Position numbers and translations under genes: made by a program | Part shown: piece by piece, positions 1-13,700 of the stretch | How positions within the stretch are numbered: the stretch's first letter is position 1 | Layout of the letters: the number at the start of each line of letters is the position of its first letter | Assembly (NCBI GenBank): GCA_025642075.2 | Contig: JAODUO010000080.1 | Span: 282,501-346,500, forward strand | Source of the DNA: Ridgeia piscesae | Lineage: Eukaryota; Annelida; Polychaeta; Sabellida; Siboglinidae | DNA length: 64,000 bases | Direction: 5' to 3' | The notes under the pieces: generated by a model | What the model was told of the DNA's origin: nothing | The model's input: the letters and a program-made list of their open reading frames with translations, nothing else | Databases searched by the model: none

Positions 1-1109
1 ACGTTATGATTTATTGTGTCTCATTGCATGCAGCTGATAAAACTTCGCTGATAAATCGAACACAACAGTAGTATAGCAACACCACGGAGATTGAATGTTT
101 ACACTCAATTTGTTAGCTGAAATACAGAAGACAATTCATCTCAATACCTGTGCGTATTTTGAAATGTGTCGTAGTAGATCAAAGGCCAATAATCTAAGAA
201 AACATATCAACAAAGAAGAGAACAGCGGACATCGGCGATTGGGAGAAGATTCACTTACTGCGCATCCAGGTTAGCCTATCAATATAGACAGTAGCGTTAG
301 CCGTGGTGATTTGATGCCGAGAGGTATATGCTAATAGTCATTAACTTTGCTGAATCCTTTGGGTTATCCAGTATAGCTGCAAACCGGTATACAGTTGAAC
401 CAGTATTTTAGATGGTATTGACAAAAAACGGAATACCACGCTGTCTATTTCATCACCAACTGACGATACTGTGAATCTTCCATGACCATAAATAAATTGA
501 AAAATGACATTCAACATATCCGGGCCTTCTCTTCTGTTCGAAAGGCGGACCTCAAGAAGAGAAGATGGTAAAAGTTAACCTATGGCGTTGTCCCACCAAG
601 CCGCAATGTTGCAACACTGTTACATAATCATATGTTTTCATTGCATTTCGAGACACAGATTGCTTCCAAGCATACATTTAACTGCATGTCTTACCCACCA
701 ATGAATACATAGATATTAAGACAAACATAATATCACCTAATTAAGTTACCATTACGAAGACCTTAGCATGGTCTTTCAATAGTACATTTAGTATGCATCA
801 TAAAAACCGTCTTAGACTAGAGTACCGTATGCCATTTATAATATACAGTATACGGTACGTACATGTAGAGTATTGAACCAAACGGTACACACCCCTGTCA
901 TCCAACAAGTGGAGGTCATTGTGACCTGGCGGTGGTCTTTTTATCTCTCGATAGACTTAATAAATAACACACGTTACGCAGTTATTGCTATGGGTGTGGT
1001 CAGTCAAATGCGTGTCCTTGCTCATCTTATCAAACCAGTTACAAGTTAGCAACCCTTGACAAAGACATCGTAAGCCAGACGACACTACAGGTTCATCTAG
1101 TTCACACTA
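1..1109. other. Intergenic DNA, nothing recognised
   Basis: AT-rich sequence with stops in all frames. I see no coding exon, tRNA-like element or tandem array. Confidence 0.5.
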
Positions 1110-1151
1110 TTCGAGACAGTAATATATGCTTTAAGCTTATATATATTATAT

Positions 1152-1193
<42 letters not shown>

Positions 1194-1236
1194 ATATAAT
1201 ATATATATAATATACTTAAACATATATTACTGTCTC

Positions 1237-1239
<3 letters not shown>
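1110..1239. repeat. Near-perfect AT-rich palindrome
   Basis: A 19-base sequence beginning TTCGAGACAGTAATATATG at 1110 returns as its exact reverse complement ending at 1239. The inner sequence (TTTAAG, TATATT, TTGTAT blocks) is also mirrored with small differences, so about 60 bases on each side can pair around an AT core. A further AT run follows to about 1278. It could be a small foldback element or a palindromic AT-rich repeat that extrudes a cruciform. Confidence 0.85.
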
Positions 1240-1279
<40 letters not shown>

Positions 1280-1280
<1 letters not shown>

Positions 1281-2690
1281 GGGTGATTAACCAATTTTCT
1301 TTTTGAAATTAACAACACATACGGTGAGGTTGGGTGAGAAAACAACTGTGATAACATTTCAGAGAAATCCGTTGAGAGGAAAAGACCACTCAACGCACCC
1401 AAAGTTTATCGCATAATGATACATTTAAGAACTTGTCCATTTGACAGTCACATATGTCCAGTAGTGAACTTATAAATGTTCTATACTTTGAACGTTTTGG
1501 CTGATTTGGACTCATCAGGTCCTAGAACAAATTCAGCTTGACTGCCCCAACGGCAACTTTGAGCAAATCTGGTAATTTGCATAAATCCAAGATGGCCACT
1601 AGTCAGATCTAAATAAATGCTTTAGAACCGCTTGTCTTTTTAGGGTAATTCGGTATGTAGAGTCCATTTCTGGTGTTACATTTTCAGTTCAAGGTCAAGA
1701 TCAGATGCTGAAGGTCAGGTAAAGGTCAAAGTTTACTTCTTGGAGGACAGCAAATGCAAACTTCTATAAAATTATATTTTAGTTTATTCATTAACATAAA
1801 TGGATCATCTTACAATATTTTGCACATTTGTCCATGAGAAAAGAGTATTCAGTCATAATTTAAATGATCTGAAACACGTAGCCACACACGTAACACATAT
1901 TGTATAGTATAAGTATGGTTAGTCACATTGGCATTCATATTTCTCTTTGATGGAATTTCTTACATTAAGTAATTATATGTGAAGGTCATTGTACATCGCA
2001 CTGCCATCGGGTACATTCATAAGTCAGCCCGCCTCACATTCTTCATCAAGACGAAGAAAAGTCTAAAAGTTAATGCCATGCCTCCAACATCAACCAACCT
2101 GTTCCTGCACATTCTGCGCACCAATCTGCAGGTCATGCTGTGTATAGCGGCAAACCGGCACGCCCCACCTGACGGGTGAGCCGATATCACTCAGTTCGGC
2201 TAGGACACCTGGGATGTCATCCCATCACGTGTTATTGCTTAGGCTGACCTAGGTCCACTTCTCCTCCTCCTCTGTGTTGTTGTATGGATTGCAGCAGCCG
2301 TCTTCGTCAGAGCAGTTGCTATGAAAGCTATCTTGTCTGCATTCGTCTGGGTTTCCTTGTGTTGGAATTCTAGAACCATTTACAAAACCACTTGGAGGTC
2401 TCCAGACTACCTAGAACTGGACGGACGGGCGGGCGGACGGGCGGGCTGGGGAAGGGGAGGAGACAGACAAAGAGAGACGCATGACCCGGTCACTCACCAA
2501 CTTGCCGACTCCGACACATTGTGCATCAGAACGAAAAAGGATTGCAGCGCCACTCATTTATGTATCTGTTGCATCTATTTGCTAGACTTAAAGGAACTGT
2601 TTAAATACTTATCATAATGGTATTCAATATTCGATATTATACATCAGGGTGATTTTAGCACTAATAATGACGGATTGAAATGATGGAGGA
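1280..2690. other. Intergenic DNA, nothing recognised
   Basis: No gene family, splice-bounded exon or repeat end recognised. A short GGTCAAG/AGGTCA-rich patch near 1690-1730 and a GGGCGGACG run near 2425 are the only compositional oddities. Confidence 0.4.
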
Positions 2691-2696
2691 AGGGGG

Positions 2697-2830
<134 letters not shown>

Positions 2831-2934
2831 GTGTAGTCGTGTGCGTGCACACGCGTGTGTGTAAGACAACAAGATAGTGTGTTGTATGGATGTGTGTGTC
2901 CAGCAACTCTGGCCTCAACCTTCTTTTTTTGTAT

Positions 2935-3275
2935 TAAAGTAAAGTAAAGGTAAAAAGTGTAAAGGTATTTTACATAGCGCAGTATCCTTTCCTCAGGACT
3001 ACTCAAAACGCTTTACACTTTATTTCCCTGGCAGACCTATTAATTCAAACACCATCTCATCTTCCCTGGGAAGCAACCAGCCATACTGGAATTAATGCGC
3101 GAATACTGCTCGTACAGACATCCACCAATGTCTATAACCATTCATACTGCTGAGTGAACTGGAGCAATGTATAGTGGAAAAACGTGCCCCAGGTTTCGCA
3201 CTGCAGCACAGAATTCGAACCCGGTTCTCTTAGTTGAGAATCCGAGGCTCTACCACTGTGCCACTGCGCCTTACA
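2935..3275 (-). mobile_element. tRNA-derived SINE, near full length
   Basis: Read on the minus strand, the head at 3275-3200 is tRNA-like. It has an A box (TGGCACAGTGGTAGAGC, complement of 3247-3263) and a B box (GGGTTCGAATTC, complement of 3211-3222). A body of about 200 bases follows, then an end reading GCGCTATGTAAAATACC at about 2962-2980, like the 3' ends of L2-type LINEs. This is the standard layout of a SINE that borrows a LINE's retrotransposition machinery. It is not a functional tRNA, because the acceptor stem does not close. Confidence 0.7.
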
Positions 3276-3279
3276 CGCT

Positions 3280-4320
3280 AAACCCTCCTGCCGAGGAAGA
3301 GCTTATATTATTATTATTATAGAAATTCCCGACAAACTAGTGTCTTGCCGCTTTTAGAGAAAAAAGATCGTACATTTAAATATAACACCCAATAATCATT
3401 ACAAGCGTGTGCAGCGAGCATCAACATTATCACGACACGTGACCTGTTGCCTACCGCCGGTGTGTCCGTGAATCCGTCAATGATGGGAAAAGGTTCACGT
3501 AGCAGATGTCATGCTGCCCAAATTATGTAATGCCCATAAATTACAGTTATAAATGGGCTGTTCCACGGTATCGGACGTACATTTCGGGCACTTTAGCTAT
3601 GCCCAGCATCAAGGGATAAAAAGTGTCACACCTTGTTGGATATTATACGCACCCACTATGACACAAATGTCCCATATAAACTGTTGCCTCCAGTAACCAT
3701 TTTAGCCATACAGTGAAAAACATGCACGCGTCGGACGTATTCAGTTTCTCACGGACCTAAAATGTTCACTCTAGTGGGGTTATGTCCAAAACTCTATGAC
3801 ATGTAAGAGTACACTGCAAAATATTGTGTCATATGTCCATCCGCAGGACATTAAACTATTGACTAAACCCAATAAAATGATGTGTTTGTAGTAGGGGAAG
3901 GACGGCTAAACTGGGCTCCTCGGCCAAAGTGGGTCCCTCTGTCACAATAGTCTTGATATGCAATGGAGCCAAAGCAACGGTAGTAGTATTTACAGACCGC
4001 CAGGGGACTTAACTCAACGTCGTATTTGTTTCTTTGACGCGAATGCAAAACGGTGAGCAGCAAATTTGTATTTTAGGTACTTTTCTTAAAATAACTGTTG
4101 TCCTATACAAAAATCGTATTTTCATAACTTGTCAGGGTACATAACTATAAAGGTGGTGCATGGAGCAATAGGCCATAGTTTGTTGTGTGAGCAATTTCAG
4201 TTTGACGTGAATAAACGCATTAACCCCAAAATGTCGTCCTATCGATAATCTAAGGCAGATGCCAAATTGGGCCCCACGGGGCTACAATGTGAAACGCTAC
4301 TAAGAGGGAAACCTGGATCA
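3280..4320. other. Intergenic DNA, nothing firmly recognised
   Basis: No exon recognised. GGGCTCC/GGCCAAAGTGGG near 3916 and CCAAATTGGGCCCC near 4262 may be decayed ends of the transposon whose tail lies just downstream, but that is only a guess. Confidence 0.35.
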
Positions 4321-4324
4321 TTAC

Positions 4325-4579
4325 ATGCAGCCCTTACAAGAAAGACGTCGATGTCATGACGGTAACGTGATAACGTGCCTACAACCGACCGGCACACAAA
4401 AGCTGAGAAAATATCAAAGAAAAAAGGCAGAGAAGGAAGACAGTGCTACGCCTTGCCTGTATTGTTTGGAATTGCCTTCCAACAGCAGAAAATGCGAAAG
4501 CTGGGTGCAGCGCGGGGAGTGTGGCCGGTGGGCTCATATCCGTACGTGTTCCGGATATGAGCGCGGAGAGTTTATGTGA
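4325..4579 (+). pseudogene. Transposase C-terminal remnant with Zn-finger-like tail
   Basis: An 84-residue open frame ends in a CLYCLE...SNSRK...W-QRGECGRWAH pattern. That resembles the Cys/His tail found at the C-terminus of many pogo/piggyBac-like transposases (C-x2-C ... W-x-x-C-x-x-C-x-x-W-x-H). Here one expected Cys reads as Arg (VQRGEC), so the finger is probably dead. No DDE catalytic region is visible upstream. The assignment rests on the Cys/His/Trp spacing only. Confidence 0.35.
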
Positions 4580-5084
4580 GTGATTGGCGCCTATTAACAC
4601 ATTACACATCTGGTCATAAAAGAACCGGTTTGGTGATTAGCAAACGAGTGGAGGGAGCAGCTCTAAGGCTATAAATGTTTGCTCGGCTCAGTGTTCAATA
4701 CTGCATATTTCTAGGGACATCATTGACCTGACGTCACTGAGACGCCAGATCAACGATTAGCGAATGGCAACCGAAACACCGGTCCGCGATCTCTGATCGT
4801 CCCTCGCTTGACCTACGGCAACGGCGTGTCATGGGACCGATGAACATCGCTTGAAGCGTCCTTCGCCTTCTGCGACACTGTATAGGCCCTACGTGCACAG
4901 AAACTGGACTGTTCTCAAAGTCGACAAAGAAGCCGACAGAACAACAAAACGAAACTTCTGTCGGACATCCGCGATGCTCCGACAGCAAGGCGTCAAGTGC
5001 GAAGACATGTCTCTGTTGTCATTGACATTGTCATCTGTGTCTGTCAAGACATGCATGCGCCGATCGGCCAATGGTCTAAAAACT

Positions 5085-5320
5085 TGAGACATTTCTAACG
5101 CTGAGTGATGATGACGACGGGAAATTCACTAAGTGTTGCCATGATGACGTTCTTTATAGACGTGAACAATACAGTCACGTCATCATTTACGTACGTGAAC
5201 AACGCTGTCACATGGAGTCTGAACGCGTCGTTTCTAACGATCGGTTATGATGACGACGGGAAATCAATTGAGTGTTGCCATAGTGACAATTACGTTCTTT
5301 GTAGACATGAATATTGACAT
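5085..5320 (+). repeat. Direct tandem duplication, about 140-bp period
   Basis: The block CATTTCTAACG...GATGATGACGACGGGAAAT...GTGTTGCCAT...GTTCTTTATAGACGTGAA at about 5090-5165 recurs at about 5227-5315 with substitutions and a small insertion. TGACGTCA-like half sites recur around it. No coding potential recognised. The bases from 4580 to 5085 hold nothing I can identify. Confidence 0.6.
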
Positions 5321-5684
5321 TGACTTTCGTATCTTTCTTTAAGAAAATGTACTGACAATGACAATATATTCTGCTGTTTCTTTCACACAAAAACTGTACT
5401 GAAAGAAATTGATTTATAGTGTACCACTTCCAAAGTTGGCCACTTAATAACTTCATTCACATCTGGTATTAAGACTGATATGTATGTATAGTGACAACAA
5501 ACAAACAATTCCATGAATTAAGATGCAGCTCTGGTATGTTATACCAGGTCACTGCATGTAACAGAGCAAAACGTGGAGAAATCCTGTCTCCTATTCATTT
5601 ATCCATAATCTTACATAGATGGCTTATTGGAACGATTATCAAAAAAGAGTGATGTGGGATGCTACAGAGGCAGATGGTACACAT

Positions 5685-5738
5685 ACACACACACGTGTGT
5701 GTTTGTATGTACGTACGTGTGTATGTATGTATATATAT

Positions 5739-5779
<41 letters not shown>

Positions 5780-5855
5780 TATATGTATGTACACACACAC
5801 ACATATATATATATATAAATATATACATGTGTGTGTGGGTGTGTGTGTGTATCTC
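5685..5855. repeat. Compound AC/GT/AT microsatellite
   Basis: ACAC, GTATGTAC and ATAT blocks alternate and partly mirror each other (ACGTGTGT ... ACACACAC). The unrelated 5330-5680 stretch before it shows nothing recognisable. Confidence 0.9.
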
Positions 5856-5860
5856 TGTTC

Positions 5861-6322
5861 GCAGTTTCCCCGTCACGGTCGCCTAAAGCAGTCAAAAAAC
5901 GATACCAGGGCGTCATGCGTATCTGAAATAATTACTATGTCGACAACTATTCGCTAAAGAATATTGCCAACCGGACGCGCATGCACATCACCATCAATCT
6001 AGTTCTGCTCTGGCAATAAGAATTTTTTCCGCCCTTATTGCCAGAGCTGCTCTGCGGATTTCTGCTCTGGCAATAAGAATATTTGTTCCGCCCTAATTGC
6101 CAGAGCAGCTCTGCGGATCGATATTATCGCGGTTTCCCCGCCACGGTCGCCTAAATCAGTCAGAAAACGATACCAGGGCATCATATGTATCTGAAATAAT
6201 TACTATGTCGACAAGTGTTCGCTAAAAATATCGCCAACCGGACGCGCATGCACATCGCTATCAGTCCAGTTCTGCTCTGGCAATAAGAGTTTTTTCGCGC
6301 TTATTGCCAGAGCTGCTCTGGC
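5861..6322 (+). repeat. Duplicated element carrying three stem-loops
   Basis: A unit of about 190 bases starts CAGTTTCCCCGTCACGGTCG at about 5862 and repeats from about 6131 with roughly 90% identity by eye. Each unit ends in a stem-loop TGCTCTGGCAATAAG ... CTTATTGCCAGAGC (6006-6047 and 6272-6313). A third diverged stem-loop lies at 6063-6107. The composite end reads as a palindrome around AGAGCTGCTCT. This looks like a non-autonomous mobile element or a foldback structure; no family recognised. Confidence 0.65.
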
Positions 6323-6324
6323 AA

Positions 6325-6890
6325 TAGTCAGGGCGTGATTTTAAAGGGCGTCAAGTTGCTTCATCTAGTTTAGTTTACGTCTTGGCATTCATTTGTAACA
6401 CGTTCCATGTTCGTTGTATGCCAAATTAATTGTTAATTACATTCAATTCAAGACAGCTGAAACAGCATTTGGCATGGTGACATTATTTTTTCAAAGCGCT
6501 TTTTGATTCGTTTGATTGGTTGCATCGACCAAAATGGTCCGGTTCAAGGTGTCGGTGGTTTTGCTAGATTGTTCCACTTTAAGACCCCTTTCTGAGAAAA
6601 CCACCTATGTGAACAAACCGTTGTACATGCAAATGGTTAGTTTGTGTTAACTCGTTTAGGTGCATAACATCAAACCGTTGACGTGTTTTGCCCTTTAAGC
6701 TTATCGTACGCATACACATAATACTACCCGAATCTCTTTACGCGAACATAGTTTTCGACGACTACACGACAGCGAGTCGATCATTCCGGCCCTCCCTGCC
6801 ACACTGTACACATATTCTTCTGTACATCAGCGCAGTTTCTCAGTAAATGTCTGCTGGATACATTCGCTTATCAGCGGTAAGGTCCTGTGA
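6325..6890. other. Intergenic DNA, nothing recognised
   Basis: No exon, repeat end or tandem array seen. Confidence 0.4.
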
Positions 6891-7110
6891 CATTTATATA
6901 TTACTTGTGTTGTTGAACGCGATGTCGTCTGCGGTGTAGTGGTAGTTGCGTTCGCCAGGTGGCGAGTTGACTAAGCATTGACATTAACAATAGATGGCGC
7001 CACTGAACACCGAGACGCAGAACACTGAGACAACATAGAGTAACAAACTTGCCCAAATTTCGACACTGCAGCATAGGATTCGAACCTATAGACGTTATCA
7101 CTTTATCAAT
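6890..7110 (-). mobile_element. Degenerate tRNA-like SINE fragment
   Basis: The minus strand carries a B box AGGTTCGAATC (complement of about 7077-7087). It is followed by a TGCTGCAGTGTCGAAA block that matches the post-tRNA block TGCTGCAGTGCGAAACC of the SINE at 2935-3275. The rest is too diverged to delimit. Confidence 0.45.
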
Positions 7111-7234
7111 GCGCTCCATGACAACTTTATATAACGTTACTCTGTAATAACCCTTATAATCAGTCAACAGTATTTTTTATGAAAAGGATACAACTGACCA
7201 ATTTATGAAACGATTCACCACAACTGTGGAGTAT

Positions 7235-7259
7235 TTTATTTAAACTTCTTAACTTTATT
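7235..7259 (-). promoter_or_regulatory. Candidate polyadenylation signals of USB1
   Basis: AATAAA on the minus strand at 7254-7259 and again at 7235-7240, about 155 and 175 bases beyond the USB1 stop codon. Which one is used cannot be told from sequence. Confidence 0.5.
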
Positions 7260-7412
7260 TGAACTTCAACTAACCCAGTTTTGGTAAAAGCAATTATGGT
7301 GAGCGTCATAGCAGGTGGCGATACTGGTGACCACCCAGGAACTGTTGCTTCAAGAACAACTGATGTGGAACTGTTTCTGGCAGTAACTTCTTGGCTTAGG
7401 TAGTGAGTGACG

Positions 7413-10202
7413 TCAGGAGACACACTGCCTTGGACCTCTCAACTGTAGACTGAACACTTTATTGCCCGTCTTGCAGCACAGTTCGTTCACTTCCACTTGG
7501 CCAAGGTCAGGGTTCTCATTGAAAAATTCTTCTACCATGCTCTGAAATGACACAGTAAATAATGACGGCAGATTTTGACAACGCAGCATAGAAGGAGCAT
7601 CTTATGCATTTTGTTCCTGTGAAAAATGCAATAACATCAACAATTAAACATCATTTAAAGTGTGGTACAACACATGTGCTTTATAAGAAATTAAATTTCA
7701 AAACAAATCCACTACACAAAAACACATCTTAAATGCTACCTTGTTACTAAGAGAGGCGATGCAGACAACATAAATGAAATATAGGTGGATCATTTACTTG
7801 AATTCCAAAGTCGCAGCAAGGTGCTGATGCAAAGTATTTTACTTTTCACTAGCAGAAAAAGCTGGTCAAACCTAGCAACATGTAGTGGGAAGAGAATATA
7901 AGCTACTTTGTACGGTCTTAGGTGGTTTACCTCCAAACAGCCCAAACTTGGGCTAACGCAGGAGTTATCCTTCTCTCTAGAATTAGTGAGCCCACTACAG
8001 TTTACACATTTACCCCCTGTGTGGGATCTTTTACTTCCCCTATCATAGACACCAGATAGAAGAGACCACTGGCTTTTTATAGTGTGTCTTCCGAAAGACA
8101 CAGGCAAACGGAATATCTTACGGTTAAAACATAGGATTTCTTGTAACCACTCTAAAAGCCGTATCGTCCGACGGTGCCATAAAATCTTCCGTTCAGAAGA
8201 ATATGCTTACCTGTAGCTTCTTCCTGGTGTCGGAGGTGATGAGTTTCCTAATGTCACCCAGTGCCCAGGCGATGCTTATGTGAAAAGATGGGTCCTATAA
8301 CATGAGATATGTATTCCTGTTGCATTCACATTCTAAGTAGATTTACGTGTTCCTTCAATGAATAGAAGAGGGAAGCCTTAACTGAACCAGTTGTCACATG
8401 ACTCAGGTAGGTCATGTGACATTTATAACGTCGGTAATTAATTTGTATAAAATTTATTACAGCTTATTGTCAAGTATTTTATCTGAGCTCAAAGCAATAG
8501 GCAACCAAAAAGCGTTACTCCAAACATGCATCAGTAGAAATTCCAGTGGTTATTGTAAACCAATTTAATTGCCTTATTTCCATCCTTCACACCACAAAGA
8601 GATGCGATTCTCGTGAGGTTTCTTCAAAAGGAGGGATGAACTAGAACATGATTACCTGCTCTATGTTATACTTACCTTGTAATATTGCGGCAGTTTGTAT
8701 TCTTGCAATGCTTTGTCAATGCGACTGACATAACTTTGAAGTTCTTTGAAACCCACGTCAACTTTCAAGGCAAGGAACGTCCTGAAGTTAAAACAATGAA
8801 TATCTATAAAACAATGTGAACATTACGAACATAATTCTATTTCTATTGTCTATAATTATCATAAGTGTTTAAATATATATATGTGGTGTATGTGTGTGAT
8901 TGTCCATCTGTCAGTCAGTCTGTATATATACAGCTGTACAGTACATAGGTCTCCAAAAGTTTCCTGAGTACAGGACTGAAATGTTGTAGGTAGGCCCACT
9001 GGGGTGGTTCATAAATTTAAATTTCCCCTTGGCATTCTGGTGCAATGGAGAACATTGTGGGTTATGGACTGCTCCGTAAGACAAACTTCAGATATACAAA
9101 GATGTGGTGTAATCAAAATAGGATTTTTTTCTCTAACCAATGCTGGGTAACGGTATTTCAATGTCATATTTTTCCCAATAAATTCTAATAACTATACAAA
9201 TATGCATGTATTATGCAATATACAAACAAGTTTGATGAAACATTTTAGAAATCGACATTAAGCAGGAGCTGTCATGGTGCCGGCTTGAAAAGGGGAAGAA
9301 TCGTGATGTAAGTCATGAGAAACATTGCCGGGATCACCAGCATTCCCAGGTTTTTTTACACAACACTGTGCAACTGTGCTGCACTAGATTTCACTGGAAC
9401 CACGACTGATGTCATGCTGAAGCAACAAATCCAAACCGGGCTCCTTGGGAGTTTCTGTAAAATGGCAAATTTAAAGGCTTTGTTTTATGTTGCGTACTAT
9501 TATATGATATTTAAATATTTTGGCAGTATCATAATTTGAAAGAGCATCAACTATTTGTTGTTAAGGGGCAGAGTAGATTTTATTACAGGTTATTGCCTGT
9601 AACATAGTTTAGCCAGGGCTTTTGTTTGTGCTGTGAAAATGAAGTTTACCTTGACTGTTCGTCGGATGAATAAAAAGCCACCGTGGAGACATCACAGACG
9701 CATCTGAAAATGGCAACATTAATGATCAACACAATAGTTATAATACTCACTTAATATTTTTATTTATTTATATAATATATTATTCAGTCTAACACACCAT
9801 GTTATTTCCATTTACTGTTAAAAGAGTAACATGTCTGCAAATGGAAAGTGCAGACCAAAGATCTTTATTCCAGTAAAAATGTAAATACTTGTAAACTTAT
9901 GCTTCACACATTTTGAACATGGACATTGTTCATTATTAATGTGCCAATCTGTGCAATAGTTTTGTTTCATAATCTCTTTGAATAAAGCATTTATATTTGT
10001 CATAGTGCACAATAGAATGGGTAAATTATTTTTTTAAATTAAAGATACATCTTTCAATGTTTGCAAAATGTGCATGGGGTAATGCCATACTAAGGTATAA
10101 ACATCTCCACAATCATTTTCTGAACAAGCTGTCCTACCAGGTGAATATGTATGAGGTAAATGCCAAATAGTTTTATAACTTACAGTAATTGTATTACCAA
10201 TA

Positions 10203-10258
<56 letters not shown>

Positions 10259-10719
10259 GTATATGAATTACGTAATATTATGCAGTTAAGCAACTCTCTT
10301 CAATGTCTCTTACTCAGTTACAAGAAATAACATGAATATAAACATGGTCTGAAAAGGTAACACAGTATTCAGTAGAGGTATAGATTTGTAGGAAGCTGCA
10401 CTGTATCGTACCTATGACAAGATCCTAGATTATCTCTCAGAGTCTTCACAAGTGATTCAATCCAGTGATGGCGGATAGGAAACGTTTTTGACAAACTCAT
10501 GTGCACATCTTCCACAGGCAGGAACTTTGCATGTGGTCGTAAACATGTGATGAGTGAACTGGTTAACTCAAGAAGTCTTTCGGTCTCACTATCTGTAGCA
10601 CACAATGATGGTCGTACTTGTTAATTAAACTACCGGTATTCACATTACAATTGATGGATCTGTAACTACCGGTATTTAAGTATAATTTTGTGATATACAA
10701 AAATATATATAAACATACA

Positions 10720-10769
<50 letters not shown>

Positions 10770-13700
10770 AATTATTTGTATATACATGTATGTACCAAAG
10801 TGTACACATGCAACTGCTAAGGTTACCGGACGAAGATCACCCTTAAATGAACTGTAACAATCATGAAATTTGTGACAATTTATGTGGTAAATAAACATAA
10901 TTGTTTGCTGTTAATTATAAACATAGTATGTGATTAACAACACTATTACCGTTAAGCATATAACATTTTAGAGATGATTTAAACTAATTATTACGTTACA
11001 TCATTTATAAAAAAATACAAAACTAACTGTAGTCTAGCTAATATTAATTATATCTAGAACATTTGACTGATCAGTACCAGTTAATCATGTTCAAATGTCT
11101 GAGTTATGTTTGCATTTTACATGAGCATTATAGTGTACATTATATTCCTACTGGGGCATAACTTCTACTAAATCAACCTTTCCCTCGTTCAATTCTTAGC
11201 TGAACAAGATTACCTTGGTTTTGTTATTTTAAAAGGAAAAAAATTAGGATATTATTTAAAAAATACACATTGTAATGTTTGAATACTCAACATGTAGAGC
11301 ATCTACATTGTATTGCTTGACACACCCAGTAAGTTCTTGTTGCTAGGCAACAGGTGATGTGACAGTTCAGTAAGTTCAGCAAAGAAAACGTAAAGTGGGG
11401 TGAAAACGTTTACAGTTATATTTCGAAATATCTATCTGGACTGGGACTGGGAGCATGTGATAACTGCGGATTGCAAAGTGTTATACCTATTTTCAAAGTT
11501 TGAATTTTTGTACTTACATGGAACATAAACATATGTTGCCCAGTTGCCCCGTAGATGTGCAAATGTGCGAATCCGCCCTTGGTGGCTGCTTGGATCATCC
11601 TCATAGTCACCAAGCGCATCGTCTTTAAACATGTTCAGAACACCAGAAGGCATTGGCAGACGGGCCCTGCAAAAACACAATCACGGGAAAAACAACACAG
11701 ACATATGGACTCACTAATACATGGCTGACCAGTAAGTTATATTGTTTATAAGTTGAGAATGAAGAAAAGCCTAGTTGTCATTTTGTTATTAAATGTTGTG
11801 GAAAATGTAAGTGCTTATATAAGACCCACACTTTGGTCAACCAGTTTGTTTAAATTATTTGAGGCAAACATAACTAATAGTTTAATTTCTAATATAAAAT
11901 TAGCTAAATTTAATATATAATTTGGAATGTGTGTGTGTTTGTGTATATATATATATGTATAGATTTCGAGTTCACGAGTTGGTACACTTTTTAGCATGTT
12001 GATTTCATGTACATTGTTTTCAATAAATGCTGCCAACAATGCACATTCACATGTCTAAAATTTGTAGAGGTACTGTATTACTTTATGTCACTTTAATTTA
12101 TTTGTAAGTGCATGTCTCAATCTCATTGCAGAAGGCTGTTTTTGCAAGCCTATGTTGTTACCAGGGTTGGGTTCAAATATGTATTTATATTTGAACAACA
12201 AAATGTTATGTATTTGTATTTGAAAATCACAATGTATTTGATATTTGGTCTGTATTTGAAAAGTATTTGCAAATACAATCAATACACATATAAATTACTA
12301 ACAAAAGGTAAAGCATTGCCTGACATAAACTAGCTCAGGAGTCAAGACAGACTGTTTTTCACACCTGGTCAACAGTGGGCAGGCAGCACTGAGATAGTTG
12401 GCCTACAGTGAAGCTGGTCAAACATTAGCATCAATGAATGAATGGGAAGCCAGTGAAGCTTATCTATAGCCATAAAGGCAGGTATTCACAGGGAGTGTGC
12501 TTCAAAGAATAATGCTATCACCTGCTGTGTAAACATACTGGACAAAGACAATGAAACCCAGATTTCCTCCAGTGCATGGGAAGAGCTACCCACTAGTTGG
12601 TACAGTAGTACATATAAGGACAGTCTAGTTAACCTACCTGCCTGCCAATTAGTTTACAACAGTCAATCAAGCCTTTGTAGAGACAGTGACTCTAATCAAT
12701 TCTAAACATTTTGATGGACTAATGAACTTTTGTCTTTACCAGGTATGGGGTCAAATACATTTGTAAAGTATTTGTTACTTTCAAATACTTTTTCAAATAC
12801 ATTATCAATATCAACATTTATGTTTCAGATCACACATAATGCTTGCCAACTTTATTACCTTTACTGCAAATCACCTTTCACCAAATAATTCTTTTCAACC
12901 TTCTATGGAATAAATTTTGAAGTTGTATGTCGGGTTAGGGTTAGACAAAATTCCACCCACTGTGATACACTTGAACTATAATGGAAACAAGGACCGCATA
13001 TTTGAATCGTATTTGATTCAAATTTCCAAATGCAATGTATTTGAATCGTATTTGAATCAAAAATGGCAGTGTATTTCTTCTTCTTCTTCTTCTATTAATC
13101 AGCCAACATCAATGTTTTGATGATTATGCTGATTTGTGGAGGTTGCAGTAGACACTTCTGAAATGTAGTGAAAGGGTGTGTGACATAGTAGATGGGGGGT
13201 AGTAGACATAAGAAATAAGAGGGGAGGGGGAAGGGGAGGGGTGGTCTGCCTGGTTACAGGTGGGCAGCAAGCCTGGACTTGAAACAGTCCAGGGACTTGG
13301 CTGCCACTATTTCCTGGGGCAGGCTGTATTTGTATTTGATCCAAAAATGTGTATTTGGCCCCAATCCTGGTTGTTACACAGAGACTGGGTAAATTTATTT
13401 TTAATACCAAACAGGAAGGAAACTCCATGCATACTATCCTTGTATAGTTCAATGTATTTCTTGGATGCACAAAAAATTATGAGCGACATGCCTGATGATG
13501 TATGAAGTATTTATTTTATTTTAGTGCCCATTGTTGGGTTAAGATTTATGTAGAGTAATGTAGTTATTTTTGTATTATAGTTATTTTTGTATTAACAAAG
13601 TTTAAATTGAATTGTTTTTATTCTTGCTTCAAATCAAGTTCAAGTACTTCTGAAAGTAACTTACTTTTCACTCAAATAAGCTTTTTCAATGTACTGTTAT

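Noticed and set aside
3200..3275. Functional tRNA gene on the minus strand
   Set aside because: A and B boxes are present but the acceptor stem does not pair, and a 3' body with a LINE-like end follows, so it is a SINE.
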